Shown here piece after piece: positions 27,374-37,439 of a stretch of DNA of 64,000 bases. The DNA is taken from the NCBI GenBank assembly GCA_902614915.1, contig CACMMX010000002.1, positions 34,690 to 98,689 of the forward strand, read 5' to 3'. Made by a program: the position numbers and the translations under genes. This DNA comes from an uncultured Cryomorphaceae bacterium. GTDB lineage: Bacteria > Bacteroidota > Bacteroidia > Flavobacteriales > Schleiferiaceae. Within the stretch, counting starts at the first letter, position 1; every line of letters begins with the position of its first letter. The notes under the pieces are model-generated. The model was not told the DNA's origin. It was given only the letters and a program-made list of their open reading frames with translations, and searched no databases.

Positions 27374-28107
27374 TGGCGAACAAGCAACTAATATATGGAC
27401 TCAGACCTATCCTGCAAGCCACTCAAGATGGACAAACTATTGATAAGGTGTTCCTTCAAAAAGAACTTGGAGGCGCACTTTATTCTCAATTGGAAGGAAC
27501 ATTACGAGATCAAGGCATAGCCCCTAAATATGTCCCTGTTGAAAAACTCAACCGTCTGACTAGAGGAAATCATCAAGGTGCCGTGGCATTTTTGAGTCCT
27601 GTTGATTTCTACGATTTAGAAGAAGTCATTACCAAAATTGTGGACTCGGGTGAGAAACCACTTATACTTGCTCTGGATCGCATTACAGATGTGCGAAACT
27701 TTGGAGCTATTGCACGATCAGCAGAATGCTCTGGGGTTCATGCGATTGTTCTACCAAAAAATGATAGCGCTCCGGTGAGTGCAGATGCTATTCGCACCTC
27801 AACCGGGGCCTTATTAGAAATACCAATTTGCAAGGTAAATCATATAAAAGATGCGATTTTTTTAGCCCAAAGTCTAGGGTTGAAAATCATAGCAGGTACA
27901 GAAAAATCAGAAACATCCATGTATGAGGCTCCTTTTGAAGATTCGTGCATGCTAATTATGGGTAATGAAGAAAATGGCGTGCATAAAAGTTTGATTAAAT
28001 TGGCAGACGCAGAGGCGCTCATTCCCATGAAAGGACACATTAATTCTCTTAACGTAAGTGTAGCAACGGGTGTTCTACTATATGAAGCCGTAAGACAAAG
28101 AGGTTAA
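27373..28107 (+). CDS. rlmB: 23S rRNA (guanosine 2'-O-)methyltransferase RlmB (TrmH family)
   Basis: A 244-residue SPOUT methyltransferase. The N-terminal substrate-binding part (YGLRPILQAT, HQGAVAFLSP) and the C-terminal knot with LDRITDVRNFGAIARSAE, IMGNEENGV and LNVSVATGV define the SpoU/TrmH family; the N-terminal domain points to RlmB (2'-O-methyl G2251) or a close paralogue. One-base overlap with rmuC and a one-base gap to the M1 peptidase. Confidence 0.93.
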   Translation: MANKQLIYGLRPILQATQDGQTIDKVFLQKELGGALYSQLEGTLRDQGIAPKYVPVEKLNRLTRGNHQGAVAFLSPVDFYDLEEVITKIVDSGEKPLILALDRITDVRNFGAIARSAECSGVHAIVLPKNDSAPVSADAIRTSTGALLEIPICKVNHIKDAIFLAQSLGLKIIAGTEKSETSMYEAPFEDSCMLIMGNEENGVHKSLIKLADAEALIPMKGHINSLNVSVATGVLLYEAVRQRG

Positions 28108-28108
28108 A

Positions 28109-30529
28109 ATGAAGCATATCACATACATTCTTTTCCTTGCTATTGGTGGGAATTTGACCGCACAGTTCAATTGCCAAAGCACAAAAAGTCTAAGTATCAA
28201 ACAAAACAATGCACCTATTAACTACAATTCACGGTCTGATACTGCGGACCTGCAGAAGCTCCAACTAACTATAGACAGCCGTGATTTTGGCAACGGGCAA
28301 ATGGATGGAATAGCAAAATACCAACTGTACTCTAAGATTGCATTCAATTCATTGCGCTTTGACCTGTTGGGCTTTACAGTAGATAGTGTCCTGTCCTCAA
28401 GCGGATCATTAAATTTCATGCAGAACGGTGAACATTTAGTAATTTATTCTACAGTCTCTGCAGGTCAGACATTAAATTGGGACATTTTCTACCATGGAGC
28501 CACTACTAAAGATGCGAGCGGCTGGGGCGGTATTCATTTAGACGGTGCCTATCAATACAACTTAGGAGTAGGATTTGCAGCAAATCCTCACGTTTACGGG
28601 CGAAGTCTTTTTCCTTGTTTTGACAATTTTGTTGAGAAATTCATTTTAGAAGAAATGAATATTATCACGGCGCCAAATAAAGTTGGTGTAAGTAACGGTA
28701 TACTCTCAAAAGTAGACACTTTAGGAAACGGAGATTTGGCTTGGAAATGGGAAGGCCAAGCTCTTATCCCCTCTTACCTGGTTAGTATGGCTGTTTCGGA
28801 TTATTTCAAACAGAGCTGGACGCACAACGGGAAATCTTTTGAAATCTATGGTAGAGCCCAAGACACGAGCAACATTAGAGCAGGATTTGTACATCTTACT
28901 GAAATATATGATGCCTTTGTCAAAGAATTTGGCCCTTATCTTTTTGAAAAGGTCGGCTATGCACTAACAATTACTGGGGCCATGGAACATGCTGGAATGG
29001 TTCACCTACCCCGAAATCTAGCTAATACCAATTTAACAGGTGAAGACATCATTGCACATGAATTAGCTCACATGTGGTTTGGCAACGGTATAACTACTCA
29101 AACGGCAGAGGATATGTGGATTAATGAAGGGTTCGCAGAGTTTGGTTCACACCTTTACGAGGAGTCCGTTTATGGCCCCTCCACATATGTAGAAACAGTA
29201 CAGAATAATCAAAGCTTGGTCTTAAAACAAGCCTACGCCAATGACGGAAGTCACTTAGCCCTTAGCGGCGTAAATCAAGAGCAAACCTATGGCACACATA
29301 CCTATCAAAAAGGCGCTATGGTTGCCCATAATTTAAGAGAATTTCTTGGAGATAGCCTGTTCAGTTTTGGGATGAAACAACTTATTGCGAGCAATAAATA
29401 TGGAAACTATGACGCAGAAGGGTTTAAAACTGTATTATCAGCTTCAACAGGTATAAATTTAAATGATTTTTGGGACGATTGGATATACAATAAAGGGTAT
29501 CACGGGGCATGGATTGAACTGAATTACCCGAGAAATACAAACTGGAGCAAATCTACTAAATCCACGAATATCCATCACCTTAGTGCACATACAGAAAATT
29601 ATTCAGGAAGCGGCAATTCCGTTCCTCTTGTGGTTTACAAGCATAGCTTTAACCAAGGTTATCAAGGTAAACTTATATTAGGCAAATCCTCTGATTTTAA
29701 GTCAAACAGTATGGATTCTACCTATCACTCCGGCACCATTGATTTAGGTACGGGACAGAATTATTGGCTCAGCACAAATGATAGCGCAGAATCCTTAGGC
29801 ACTTCACTTTACGATAGTTTCACATGGTCTACTTTAACCGGGACCAAAACCCTCCCAAAAACAGGTGTTAGAATAACGCCAAAGAGCACGAATAACGGCT
29901 TAGATGGTACATTTTATGTTTGGCATCATCGTACTGAAGGTCACTATGAGCCAAATGGTAAAACAAGTAGAGATCATTTTTATTTTATCGGTTACGAGGG
30001 GAATCATTCACCACCCATTGATTATCAAACAGAGCTTCCTTTTGAGGTTACTATTCCATTCAACACTAACCCGAATAATGGCGGTTTGGATACTGATTTA
30101 AAGGGACTTCCAGCCAACAATATGACCATTGGCCAAAGCCCCACGATGAAATGGAAAGATGGCATTCCGGTTGGAAATGCAAGAACCCAAGCATTAGGAA
30201 ATACGGGAGTAGGTACAATAAGTTTCACCCCCGAGTATGTTTCTAGATATTACTGGATAATGAATACAACTAATTTTGGTCTTAAAACATCAAAAAGGGT
30301 GAAATATGAAATATTTCCAAATCCAGCAACGGGCGAATTAAAGATTCAAACAGATATAAACAGCGATGATTTATTTTATCAAATCACAGATGCCCAGGGA
30401 AAACAAATCATTGATGGTAAGGTATTCTTTATTAGCAATGTTGCTACAGTACGCTTAGAAGAAAAATTGATACCAGGCAATTACCTTTTTCATTGCAAAT
30501 TGGGTGTAAAAAAATTTTCTATTTTGTAA
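28109..30529 (+). CDS. secreted M1 family aminopeptidase with T9SS sorting domain
   Basis: An 806-residue exported protein with an N-terminal signal peptide and an M1 domain. The exopeptidase motif reads GAMEHAG (where GAMEN is usual), and the gluzincin site is HELAH at 317-321 with the third zinc ligand Glu340 (HExxH-x18-E). The C-terminal ~80 residues (YEIFPNPATGELKIQ ... VKKFSIL) are a T9SS type A sorting domain. Likely cell-surface or extracellular peptide breakdown. The Asn-to-His change in GAMEN is worth noting for specificity. Confidence 0.9.
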   Translation: MKHITYILFLAIGGNLTAQFNCQSTKSLSIKQNNAPINYNSRSDTADLQKLQLTIDSRDFGNGQMDGIAKYQLYSKIAFNSLRFDLLGFTVDSVLSSSGSLNFMQNGEHLVIYSTVSAGQTLNWDIFYHGATTKDASGWGGIHLDGAYQYNLGVGFAANPHVYGRSLFPCFDNFVEKFILEEMNIITAPNKVGVSNGILSKVDTLGNGDLAWKWEGQALIPSYLVSMAVSDYFKQSWTHNGKSFEIYGRAQDTSNIRAGFVHLTEIYDAFVKEFGPYLFEKVGYALTITGAMEHAGMVHLPRNLANTNLTGEDIIAHELAHMWFGNGITTQTAEDMWINEGFAEFGSHLYEESVYGPSTYVETVQNNQSLVLKQAYANDGSHLALSGVNQEQTYGTHTYQKGAMVAHNLREFLGDSLFSFGMKQLIASNKYGNYDAEGFKTVLSASTGINLNDFWDDWIYNKGYHGAWIELNYPRNTNWSKSTKSTNIHHLSAHTENYSGSGNSVPLVVYKHSFNQGYQGKLILGKSSDFKSNSMDSTYHSGTIDLGTGQNYWLSTNDSAESLGTSLYDSFTWSTLTGTKTLPKTGVRITPKSTNNGLDGTFYVWHHRTEGHYEPNGKTSRDHFYFIGYEGNHSPPIDYQTELPFEVTIPFNTNPNNGGLDTDLKGLPANNMTIGQSPTMKWKDGIPVGNARTQALGNTGVGTISFTPEYVSRYYWIMNTTNFGLKTSKRVKYEIFPNPATGELKIQTDINSDDLFYQITDAQGKQIIDGKVFFISNVATVRLEEKLIPGNYLFHCKLGVKKFSIL

Positions 30530-30557
30530 ACTATTCTTATCGATTATCTACCTATCT

Positions 30558-30776
30558 ATGGATTATAAAGAATATCAAAAATTCGCTCATGATGTTAAAA
30601 ATCATTTAACAGGAGCCTCCTTACAAATTCAGGTTATATCAATGCTTCTTAATGAAAATCAAAAAAAAGAGGTTGCTTTGGTGGTAGACGAAATCCAAAA
30701 AGCAAGCAATAAAATCAGTGAATTTCAACAGAAAGTAAAAGCAGCTGAAAGAGGGTCTGAAAATACTAGAAAATAG
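30558..30776 (+). CDS. 72-residue stand-alone HisKA-like (dimerisation/phosphoacceptor) protein
   Basis: A small, almost wholly helical soluble protein. The segment FAHDVKNHLTGAS (9-21) strongly resembles the H-box of histidine kinase DHp domains (HDxKNPLT), with His11 the putative phosphoacceptor; the second helix (LVVDEIQKASNKISEFQQK) fits the second DHp helix. No ATPase domain follows: the gene ends and the convergent xth overlaps it by 11 bases. It could be a phosphotransfer or kinase-inhibitor module. The identity rests on short motif similarity. Confidence 0.6.
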   Translation: MDYKEYQKFAHDVKNHLTGASLQIQVISMLLNENQKKEVALVVDEIQKASNKISEFQQKVKAAERGSENTRK

Positions 30777-31530
30777 ACAATTGTACCGGGCAGTGATCAC
30801 TTCCCATTACCTCATTTAAAATCTCGCTGTCCTTAACACATGAAATTAAACTTTGGCTTACTAAAAAATAATCCAATCGCCACCCAACGTTTTTTGAACG
30901 AGCACCGCCGCGATAACTCCACCAGCTGTATTTGATAGTTTGTGGATATAAAGTTCTATATGTATCCACAAATCCAGATTTAAGCATAGTAGATAATCCG
31001 TCAATTTCCGCTTGTGTATAACCAGGAGTCTTATTATAATTTGACTTAGGGTTCGTTAAATCAATTTCTTGATGCGCGACATTTAAATCGCCACAGACTA
31101 TTACAGGTTTTGTCTTCTCTAATTTCTTCAAGTATTTCAAGAAATCTACATCCCATTCTTGAGTCCTGTAATCAATACGCTTCAAACCGGAAGACGAGTT
31201 AGGTACGTAAACTGTAACAAAGAAAAAGTCTTCAAATTCAGCAGTAATCGATCTACCCTCATTATCATGTATTGACATACCGATGCCCTTCATTACGGAC
31301 AGCGGCTCCACTTTAGAAAGAATTGCAGTACCGCTATATCCTTTTTTCTCTGCACTGAAAGCATAAATAAAGTAACCTTGTAATTCACTTAAAGCCTCCT
31401 TAACCTGCTCTGGAGTGGCTTTCGTCTCTTGTAATCCGACGACATCACAATCCAAATTATGCAAGTCTTCAACTAAAGTTTTTCCCGCGGCGGCACGAAC
31501 ACCATTTACGTTAAATGATAGTAATTTCAT
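30766..31530 (-). CDS. xth: exodeoxyribonuclease III (AP endonuclease)
   Basis: A 254-residue Mg-dependent endonuclease of the ExoIII/APE1 fold. Motifs: FNVNGVRAA near the N-terminus, GLQETKA (metal Glu), CGDLNVAH (catalytic Asp/Asn) and the terminal SDHCPV (catalytic His). It cuts DNA 5' to abasic sites and has 3'-phosphodiesterase activity, complementing the ung product. It directly follows icmF (1-base spacing) and overlaps the convergent HisKA-like gene. Confidence 0.95.
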   Translation of the reverse strand: MKLLSFNVNGVRAAAGKTLVEDLHNLDCDVVGLQETKATPEQVKEALSELQGYFIYAFSAEKKGYSGTAILSKVEPLSVMKGIGMSIHDNEGRSITAEFEDFFFVTVYVPNSSSGLKRIDYRTQEWDVDFLKYLKKLEKTKPVIVCGDLNVAHQEIDLTNPKSNYNKTPGYTQAEIDGLSTMLKSGFVDTYRTLYPQTIKYSWWSYRGGARSKNVGWRLDYFLVSQSLISCVKDSEILNEVMGSDHCPVQLSIF

Positions 31531-34500
31531 TTACATATTTCTTCTATACTGTCCACCAACTTGGAACAGCGCGTTGGTAATTTGTCCCAAGGAGCAGTGT
31601 TTTGCTGCTTCCATGAGTACGTCAAATATATTAGTATTCTGGATAGCTGCATCTTGTATTTTTAAGATGCTTTCTGCAGACTCTTTATTTTTTTCTTTAT
31701 GCAGCGCTTCTAGCATTTTTATTTGGTATTCCTTTTCATCTTCAGTAGCTCGAATAACTTCCGCAGGAACAATGGTTGGAGAGCCTTTCTTATTCAAAAA
31801 CGTATTGACACCAATAATTGGGAATTCTCCGGTATGTTTCATTGTTTCATAATAGAGGCTTTCTCCTTGAATCTTTCCCCTCTGATACATGGTCTCCATT
31901 GCTCCCAAAACCCCACCTCGTTCAGTAAGACGATCAAATTCGAGTAGCACAGCTTCCTCAACCAAGTCAGTCAATTCTTCGATAATAAAGGCACCTTGAA
32001 TAGGATTTTCGTTTTTGGACAAACCCAACTCCTTATTGATAATAAGCTGAATAGCCATAGCCCGTCGCACACTCTCTTCTGTAGGAGTTGTAATTGCCTC
32101 ATCATAAGCATTGGTATGCAAAGAATTACAATTGTCGTATATAGCATAAAGTGCTTGAAGCGTTGTACGTATATCATTAAAATCTATTTCTTGTGCATGC
32201 AGGCTCCTCCCGGAAGTTTGAATATGATACTTCAGCATCTGCGAACGAGCATCAGCCCCGTATTTATGCTTCATGGCATTCGCCCAAATTCGTCGAGCTA
32301 CACGTCCAATTACAGCGTATTCCGGATCAATTCCGTTGGAGAAGAAAAAACTTAAATTGGGAGCAAACTTATTTATGTCCATTCCTCTGCTTAAGTAATA
32401 TTCTACGTAGGTAAAGCCGTTCGCTAAAGTAAAAGCCAACTGAGTTACAGGATTCGCTCCTGCCTCTGCAATGTGGTACCCTGAGATGGAAACACTATAG
32501 AAATTTCTAACCTTCCAATCAATGAAATAACTCTGTACATCTCCCATTAACCTCAAAGCAAACTCCGTTGAGAAAATACAGGTATTTTGGGCTTGGTCCT
32601 CCTTCAGAATATCTGCTTGAACTGTACCGCGAACGGCATTCATGGTCTTTGCTTTGATCTGGCCATAGGTCTTAGTATCTAAAACCTCATCTCCCGTTAC
32701 TCCTAAAAGCAATAATCCTAAAGCATCATTGCCTTCAGGCAAATCACCTTGGTAGGCAGGACGTGCGATTTTTTGTTGATCGTACTTGGCTTTCTTTAAC
32801 TTCTCCACCTTTGATTCCAGGCCATTTTCTCTGATATACAACTCGCATTCTTGATCAATTGCTGCATTCATAAAATAAGCCAAGAGCATAGGCGCCGGAC
32901 CATTAATGGTCATGGATACAGAAGTCGATGAATCCGTTAGTCGAAAGCCTGAATACAATTTCTTCACATCGTCAAGACAACAGATGCTTACACCAGAGTT
33001 ACCTATCTTACCATAAATATCAGGACGGCGGTCAGGGTCGTTACCGTAAAGGGTAACACTATCAAATGCTGTTGATAGTCGTTTGGCAGGCATATCCAAG
33101 CTCAAGTAATGAAAACGTTTGTTTGTTCGTTCTGGTCCTCCCTCCCCAGCAAACATTCTCGTTGGATCCTCCCCTTCTCGCTTAAAAGGATAAATACCTG
33201 CAGTATAGGGGAATTCTCCTGGAATGTTTTCTAGAAGTATCCATCTGAGCACATCTCCCCAATTGCGATATTTAGGCAAGGCTATCTTTGGTATTTGTAT
33301 ATGACAGAGACTTTCCGTGTGCGTTTTAATCTTGATTTCTTTTCCTCGGACTTCATAGGAATAAAAGGGGTTTTTATAGCGTTTTATAGTGGCATCCCAT
33401 TGCTGAATCTTTTCCCAATTATATGGATCCAAATTCATTTTAATAAGATCAAAACTGGCCTGTAGTTGACTTACCAATTCTGAATCCTCGATAGTTTGTA
33501 TCGATCTATGTAGTGCATAGAGTTTGTCTGCCACCTCTATCTGCTCTGTGATTTTTTCCCTGTGAATACGATGATTCTCCGAAATCTCACTTAAGTAACG
33601 TGTTCGTTTTGGCGGAATAATGAAAATCTTTTCACTCAACTCATCGGAAACAGCAAATTTGCTCGCGAAACGAGAATTCACTTTGGTATTGAGCATCTCT
33701 ATAATCGCTTTGTATAAACTATTCGTTCCTGGATCGTTAAATTGACTGGCAATAGTGCCGTAAACTGGCATAGAATCTGAATCATCATGCCAACGGTTAT
33801 GATTACGCTGGTACTGCTTTTTGACATCTCGTAAAGCGTCCGGCGCACCACGTTTGTCAAATTTGTTCAGCGCAATGAGGTCTGCAAAATCGAGCATGTC
33901 TATTTTTTCCAATTGAGTCGCCGCTCCATATTCTGGGGTCATGACATAAATACTTGCATCACTATGATCCAATATTTCTGTATCGCTCTGACCAATACCA
34001 GAGGTTTCCAAAATAATCAAATCGAAACCCGCTAACTTAAGAATGTTTAAGGCGCTCTGAACGTGTGCACTGAGCGCCAAATTGGCTTGACGTGTAGCAA
34101 GAGAACGCATAAATACATTTTCATGATTTATCGCATTCATCCGAATTCGATCTCCGAGTAATGCGCCGCCCGTCTTTCTTTTAGAAGGGTCTACGGAAAC
34201 TATTGCAATACGTTTTGAGGGGAAGTCTAAGATAAACCTACGAACCAGCTCATCTACCATGGAGCTCTTCCCAGCTCCTCCAGTGCCGGTAATACCTACA
34301 ATGGGTGTTTTTATTTTCGCAGCTCTTTCCTTGATTTCAATTATTGAATCGCGATGAGCTCCACCACAGTTTTCGGCTGCACTTATCCATCTTGCGATTG
34401 TGGGGTTCGTAGCACCTGAAATATCCTTCACTTCACCTGGAGTTTCCTCTCCAATAAGAAAATCTGACTGCCTAACTAAATCGTTTATCATACCTTGTAA

Positions 34501-34893
34501 TCCCATCTTTCGACCATCATCTGGATGATATAGTCTAGTAATCCCATAAGCATGTAATTCTTCAATTTCTTCAGGCAAGATAGTGCCGCCTCCACCTCCG
34601 AATATTTTGATATGTTGAGCTCCCCTTTGCTGAAGTAAATCATACATATATTTAAAATATTCAAGGTGTCCTCCTTGATAGGATGTCATGGCAATAGCAT
34701 TGGCATCTTCTTGAATTGCAGTGTTTACGACTTCCTCAACAGAGCGATCATGACCGAGGTGTATAACCTCACAACCGGTACTTTGAATAATCCGGCGCAT
34801 GATATTAATGGCAGCATCATGGCCGTCAAAAAGAGAGGCCGCTGTAACGATGCGTACCTTATTTTTGGGTACGTACGGAGCAGGGATATCCAT
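31531..34893 (-). CDS. icmF: fused isobutyryl-CoA mutase IcmF
   Basis: A 1120-residue fusion: an N-terminal B12-binding domain ([13 protein letters not shown], the DxHxx cobalamin His loop; then IHLGHDRS and FGGGGGT), a central MeaB-like G-protein chaperone (Walker [11 protein letters not shown] near 208, NKFDKRG base motif) and a C-terminal methylmalonyl-CoA mutase-type TIM barrel ([20 protein letters not shown]). IcmF interconverts isobutyryl-CoA and n-butyryl-CoA (or pivalyl/isovaleryl-CoA) with adenosylcobalamin, supporting valine or fatty-acid use. The domain order and length match IcmF, not the two-subunit MCM. Confidence 0.93.
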   Translation of the reverse strand: MDIPAPYVPKNKVRIVTAASLFDGHDAAINIMRRIIQSTGCEVIHLGHDRSVEEVVNTAIQEDANAIAMTSYQGGHLEYFKYMYDLLQQRGAQHIKIFGGGGGTILPEEIEELHAYGITRLYHPDDGRKMGLQGMINDLVRQSDFLIGEETPGEVKDISGATNPTIARWISAAENCGGAHRDSIIEIKERAAKIKTPIVGITGTGGAGKSSMVDELVRRFILDFPSKRIAIVSVDPSKRKTGGALLGDRIRMNAINHENVFMRSLATRQANLALSAHVQSALNILKLAGFDLIILETSGIGQSDTEILDHSDASIYVMTPEYGAATQLEKIDMLDFADLIALNKFDKRGAPDALRDVKKQYQRNHNRWHDDSDSMPVYGTIASQFNDPGTNSLYKAIIEMLNTKVNSRFASKFAVSDELSEKIFIIPPKRTRYLSEISENHRIHREKITEQIEVADKLYALHRSIQTIEDSELVSQLQASFDLIKMNLDPYNWEKIQQWDATIKRYKNPFYSYEVRGKEIKIKTHTESLCHIQIPKIALPKYRNWGDVLRWILLENIPGEFPYTAGIYPFKREGEDPTRMFAGEGGPERTNKRFHYLSLDMPAKRLSTAFDSVTLYGNDPDRRPDIYGKIGNSGVSICCLDDVKKLYSGFRLTDSSTSVSMTINGPAPMLLAYFMNAAIDQECELYIRENGLESKVEKLKKAKYDQQKIARPAYQGDLPEGNDALGLLLLGVTGDEVLDTKTYGQIKAKTMNAVRGTVQADILKEDQAQNTCIFSTEFALRLMGDVQSYFIDWKVRNFYSVSISGYHIAEAGANPVTQLAFTLANGFTYVEYYLSRGMDINKFAPNLSFFFSNGIDPEYAVIGRVARRIWANAMKHKYGADARSQMLKYHIQTSGRSLHAQEIDFNDIRTTLQALYAIYDNCNSLHTNAYDEAITTPTEESVRRAMAIQLIINKELGLSKNENPIQGAFIIEELTDLVEEAVLLEFDRLTERGGVLGAMETMYQRGKIQGESLYYETMKHTGEFPIIGVNTFLNKKGSPTIVPAEVIRATEDEKEYQIKMLEALHKEKNKESAESILKIQDAAIQNTNIFDVLMEAAKHCSLGQITNALFQVGGQYRRNM

Positions 34894-34977
34894 ATTTCTG
34901 TGATGTATTTGGTTCCTCTAAGATACATCAGAAGTGTCAAGGATTCTTTTCCCTATCTTCACGGCAAAGCGAAAAAT

Positions 34978-36822
34978 ATGAAGGTGTTGATGTCCCCTTT
35001 TTTTTATTTACCTGTAGCTGTTCTTCTTTCAATCAATACAGGACTTCAAGACTTGGGTCTATGGCAACGAATGGCAATGGGTGGAATACTTGGTCTAGCT
35101 ACTTTGGGTATTTCTAGGAACAATTTCACTAGCAAGTTCACACTTATAGAATTGATGATACTTGGACTAGTCGCCTGGCCGCTATTAAAATTTAGCTCAG
35201 TTAGTGCTCAAAGTGAACTCCATGGTCATATAGCAAGAATGGCATTGCTTTTTGGTATTACAGTGGTTTCGGCAGATGCATTTAGAAATAGAGAAAAAGA
35301 TACCCTACAAGGGTTCTGCATTGGGGCTCAAGTTGCCTTAATCATTTCGGGATTGAGTATTATACCAGCGATTGGTGATGCATATAAACAAGGGAATATT
35401 TACCTCGCAAGCGGAAAACTATTCGTACATAAAAATTATGCGGCGGCTACCTTGTTAATTCTCCTTCCTGCGGCTCTATCTTTTCGATTACCAAATTCCC
35501 TTGGGTCATATCTTCAAAGAATCGCGATTAGTTTAGCTGTTATTGAAATCCTTCTTCTTCGAACAAGAGGCGTATGGATATCGGTATTTTTTGTCCTACT
35601 CATTGCAATTGGGGTTTATACTTTACAAAAGAAAAGTTTAGCTAGAAAATACAGTCTAGTTTCATTAGGAATTATTGCAATTGGGATAGGACTTGTTGTA
35701 TTGTTTAGTGGTGGTGAAAAAATAATTGATAGTAGCACCATTCAAAGCAGGATGCACTATTGGGAGGCCTCTAAAGAAATGTTTTTGGACAATCCTATTA
35801 CCGGAGTAGGTGCAGGGCAATGGAAAGTAGCCTATCCAGGGACCGGATTAAAAGGAACCAATGAAAGCGTTATGAATGGAGTTACCTCCATTCTAAGACC
35901 GCATAATGATGTGATTTGGCTATTAAGTGAAACAGGAATTGGTGCCCTATTTTTTATTACACTCATTGGTCTCTGTATTTTAAATCTATTTCTACATAAA
36001 CAACAACAAATCTTTGGACTAACAACCATTGCATTCTTTGGGTATGGTTTAGGTGAGTTCCCGCTCGAAAGAGCAACTTTATTAATACCATTCGCTGTCT
36101 CATTGGGGTACTTATCTAGTAACTCAAAAGTTATTTTATCAACTAAAAAGCTACCAGGGCTGATATGTACCTCTGCACTGCTGCTTTATTCTATATTTAT
36201 AAGTTACTCGAGAGTCAATGGAGAAAAAGACGCTTCGCGTGCCTTGAATGAATATCGGAGTGGGAATACACAAGAAATGATTGAGTACAGTGCTTCAGCA
36301 CAAAGCCAATATTTTGAAATGGATATTTTCAATAATCCCATGCCTTATTTTGAAGGGCTAGGTATTTTAATGCAGGCCGGCCAAAAACCCAGTTCGGCTG
36401 CACTAAAAAAATGTGCTCATAAATTCGAAGAAGCACTAGAAATACACCCTAACCATATTTTAAGTCTTAATCAAATGGGGCAAATTCGAAGATTAGAGGG
36501 TAACCTAACTCAATCTGGCCAATACTACGAAAAGGTCCTTAATATGAGCCCAAGAAATACATCGGCTGCACTTAGACTTGTAGAAATAAGAAGACTTCAA
36601 GGAGATATTTATGGTTCCCTTGATGCTTTGAAAATGATTGACCCTAAGTACAATACTCCGCAATCCTTACCCGGATTGGGGCGTGAAGCAGTACAAACGC
36701 TTCAAGCCTTTGCTTTAATGCCAAACCCAAGAGCAGCTTCAAAGAAGCTTCATAACAAACTTAAAGGACAAAAACCCGGCGTAATGTGGCAGACATGGAT
36801 GGAGTATCGAGAAACAAGGTGA
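34978..36822 (+). CDS. O-antigen ligase-family (Wzy/WaaL-like) membrane protein with C-terminal TPR
   Basis: A 614-residue protein from the ATG at 34978; an upstream open frame (34666-) overlaps icmF antisense and has no family support. About ten to eleven membrane helices occupy residues 1-420. The periplasmic loop and helix motif GVGAGQWKVAYPG ... RPHNDVIWLLSETGIG is the Wzy_C signature (ligase/polymerase). The C-terminus (~450-610) is cytosolic- or periplasmic-like helical with TPR repeats (KFEEALEIHPNHILSLNQMG, GQYYEKVLNMSPRN). Likely glycan polymerisation or transfer at the outer face of the inner membrane. Confidence 0.82.
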   Translation: MKVLMSPFFYLPVAVLLSINTGLQDLGLWQRMAMGGILGLATLGISRNNFTSKFTLIELMILGLVAWPLLKFSSVSAQSELHGHIARMALLFGITVVSADAFRNREKDTLQGFCIGAQVALIISGLSIIPAIGDAYKQGNIYLASGKLFVHKNYAAATLLILLPAALSFRLPNSLGSYLQRIAISLAVIEILLLRTRGVWISVFFVLLIAIGVYTLQKKSLARKYSLVSLGIIAIGIGLVVLFSGGEKIIDSSTIQSRMHYWEASKEMFLDNPITGVGAGQWKVAYPGTGLKGTNESVMNGVTSILRPHNDVIWLLSETGIGALFFITLIGLCILNLFLHKQQQIFGLTTIAFFGYGLGEFPLERATLLIPFAVSLGYLSSNSKVILSTKKLPGLICTSALLLYSIFISYSRVNGEKDASRALNEYRSGNTQEMIEYSASAQSQYFEMDIFNNPMPYFEGLGILMQAGQKPSSAALKKCAHKFEEALEIHPNHILSLNQMGQIRRLEGNLTQSGQYYEKVLNMSPRNTSAALRLVEIRRLQGDIYGSLDALKMIDPKYNTPQSLPGLGREAVQTLQAFALMPNPRAASKKLHNKLKGQKPGVMWQTWMEYRETR

Positions 36823-36830
36823 AAAAATAA

Positions 36831-36850
36831 ATTGTAAAACTTTTTACAAT
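36831..36850. repeat. perfect AT-rich palindrome after the O-antigen ligase gene
   Basis: ATTGTAAAA (36831-36839) and TTTTACAAT (36842-36850) with a 2-base centre, beginning 8 bases after the stop codon. It could be a weak terminator or a regulator site in front of the putative leader RNA. Confidence 0.4.
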
Positions 36851-36851
36851 A

Positions 36852-36883
36852 TTTAGACGTTATACATTAAAACGCTATATTCG
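36852..36883 (+). promoter_or_regulatory. candidate Bacteroidota promoter
   Basis: TTTAG (36852-36856), then 19 bases, then TATATTCG (36876-36883), approximates the -33 TTTG / -7 TAnnTTTG consensus with one mismatch in each box. The predicted start is about 36890, giving a leader of ~160 bases before the hotdog-like gene. Confidence 0.3.
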
Positions 36884-36889
36884 TACAGA

Positions 36890-37036
36890 ATGTCAATTTT
36901 ATTTATCCATAACACAATCAAAAACAACTGCATTAATATGTGGCAGGGTTGTGCATGTTATAAAGTGAAGGCATAAATTTAAAAAAGATAACCCATGATA
37001 TTCAAAGCGCCTTCACTATGTGAAGGCGCTTTTTTT
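36890..37036 (+). promoter_or_regulatory. candidate attenuator leader of the hotdog-like gene, or a small RNA
   Basis: The 13-bp terminator stem at 37004-37032 contains GCCTTCAC (37009-37016). An exact second copy of its partner, GTGAAGGC, lies upstream at 36965-36972, so 36965-36972 can pair with 37009-37016 and break the terminator. This antiterminator/terminator competition is the classic architecture of transcription attenuation. No aptamer, leader peptide or T-box was recognised; 36890-36964 shows no other clear structure. Confidence 0.4.
37004..37036 (+). terminator. strong rho-independent terminator
   Basis: Perfect 13-bp stem AAAGCGCCTTCAC (37004-37016) and GTGAAGGCGCTTT (37020-37032) with a TAT loop and a run of T (37030-37036). 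It lies directly upstream of the gene starting at 37053, not downstream of its gene, which argues for a leader or a separate small RNA. It may also end the O-antigen ligase transcript. Confidence 0.85.
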
Positions 37037-37052
37037 ATGTAAAATATACAAC

Positions 37053-37427
37053 ATGAAAAATTTCTTTTCCACTGTAAAAAAGTCGGGACCATTAAAATCA
37101 AGGATACAATTGAGTATTGATAAAAACATGGTGGACAGTCAAGGAATGCTAACACTATGGAATTTGATGGATACCATGAATTCCGTCAAGGAAGACCGTT
37201 TTCAATCGCTACTACTAAATAATCGGTATGAAGAAAGTGTTACAAGTATTGACCTTCAGCTTTACAGGAATGCCGCGCTTGGAGAGGAGCTTCTGGTAGA
37301 AAGTAATTTTGCTCCTCATGGGAAACGTCAAGTGGATCTTAAAGTCTACATAAGCAAACGAATTAAAGGCAAACCCGCAAGAAGGGTTTGTAAAGCCATC
37401 TATACTCTAACGATTAAACCTAAATAG
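37053..37427 (+). CDS. small hotdog-fold thioesterase-like protein
   Basis: A 124-residue soluble protein from the ATG at 37053; a longer frame starting inside the terminator is rejected. The pattern DSQGMLTLWNLMDTMNSV, then alternating strands (SVTSIDLQLYRNAALGEELLVES, GKRQVDLKVYISKR) resembles the hotdog fold of small acyl-CoA/ACP thioesterases, with the first segment as the central helix. A catalytic Asp/Glu cannot be fixed. Preceded by a strong terminator/possible attenuator, so its transcription may be conditional. Confidence 0.5.
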   Translation: MKNFFSTVKKSGPLKSRIQLSIDKNMVDSQGMLTLWNLMDTMNSVKEDRFQSLLLNNRYEESVTSIDLQLYRNAALGEELLVESNFAPHGKRQVDLKVYISKRIKGKPARRVCKAIYTLTIKPK

Positions 37428-37439
37428 TACTGGAATTGG

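Noticed and set aside
31996..32355. 119-residue plus-strand ORF inside icmF
   Set aside because: It is antisense to the conserved mutase domain and shows no coding signature.
34666..34977. N-terminal extension of the O-antigen ligase-like ORF overlapping icmF
   Set aside because: It lies antisense to the conserved B12-binding domain of icmF and has no family similarity; the ATG at 34978 directly precedes the first membrane helix.
37020..37052. Earlier start of the hotdog-like protein
   Set aside because: The extra residues are encoded inside the terminator stem and T tract; the ATG at 37053 is the sensible start.
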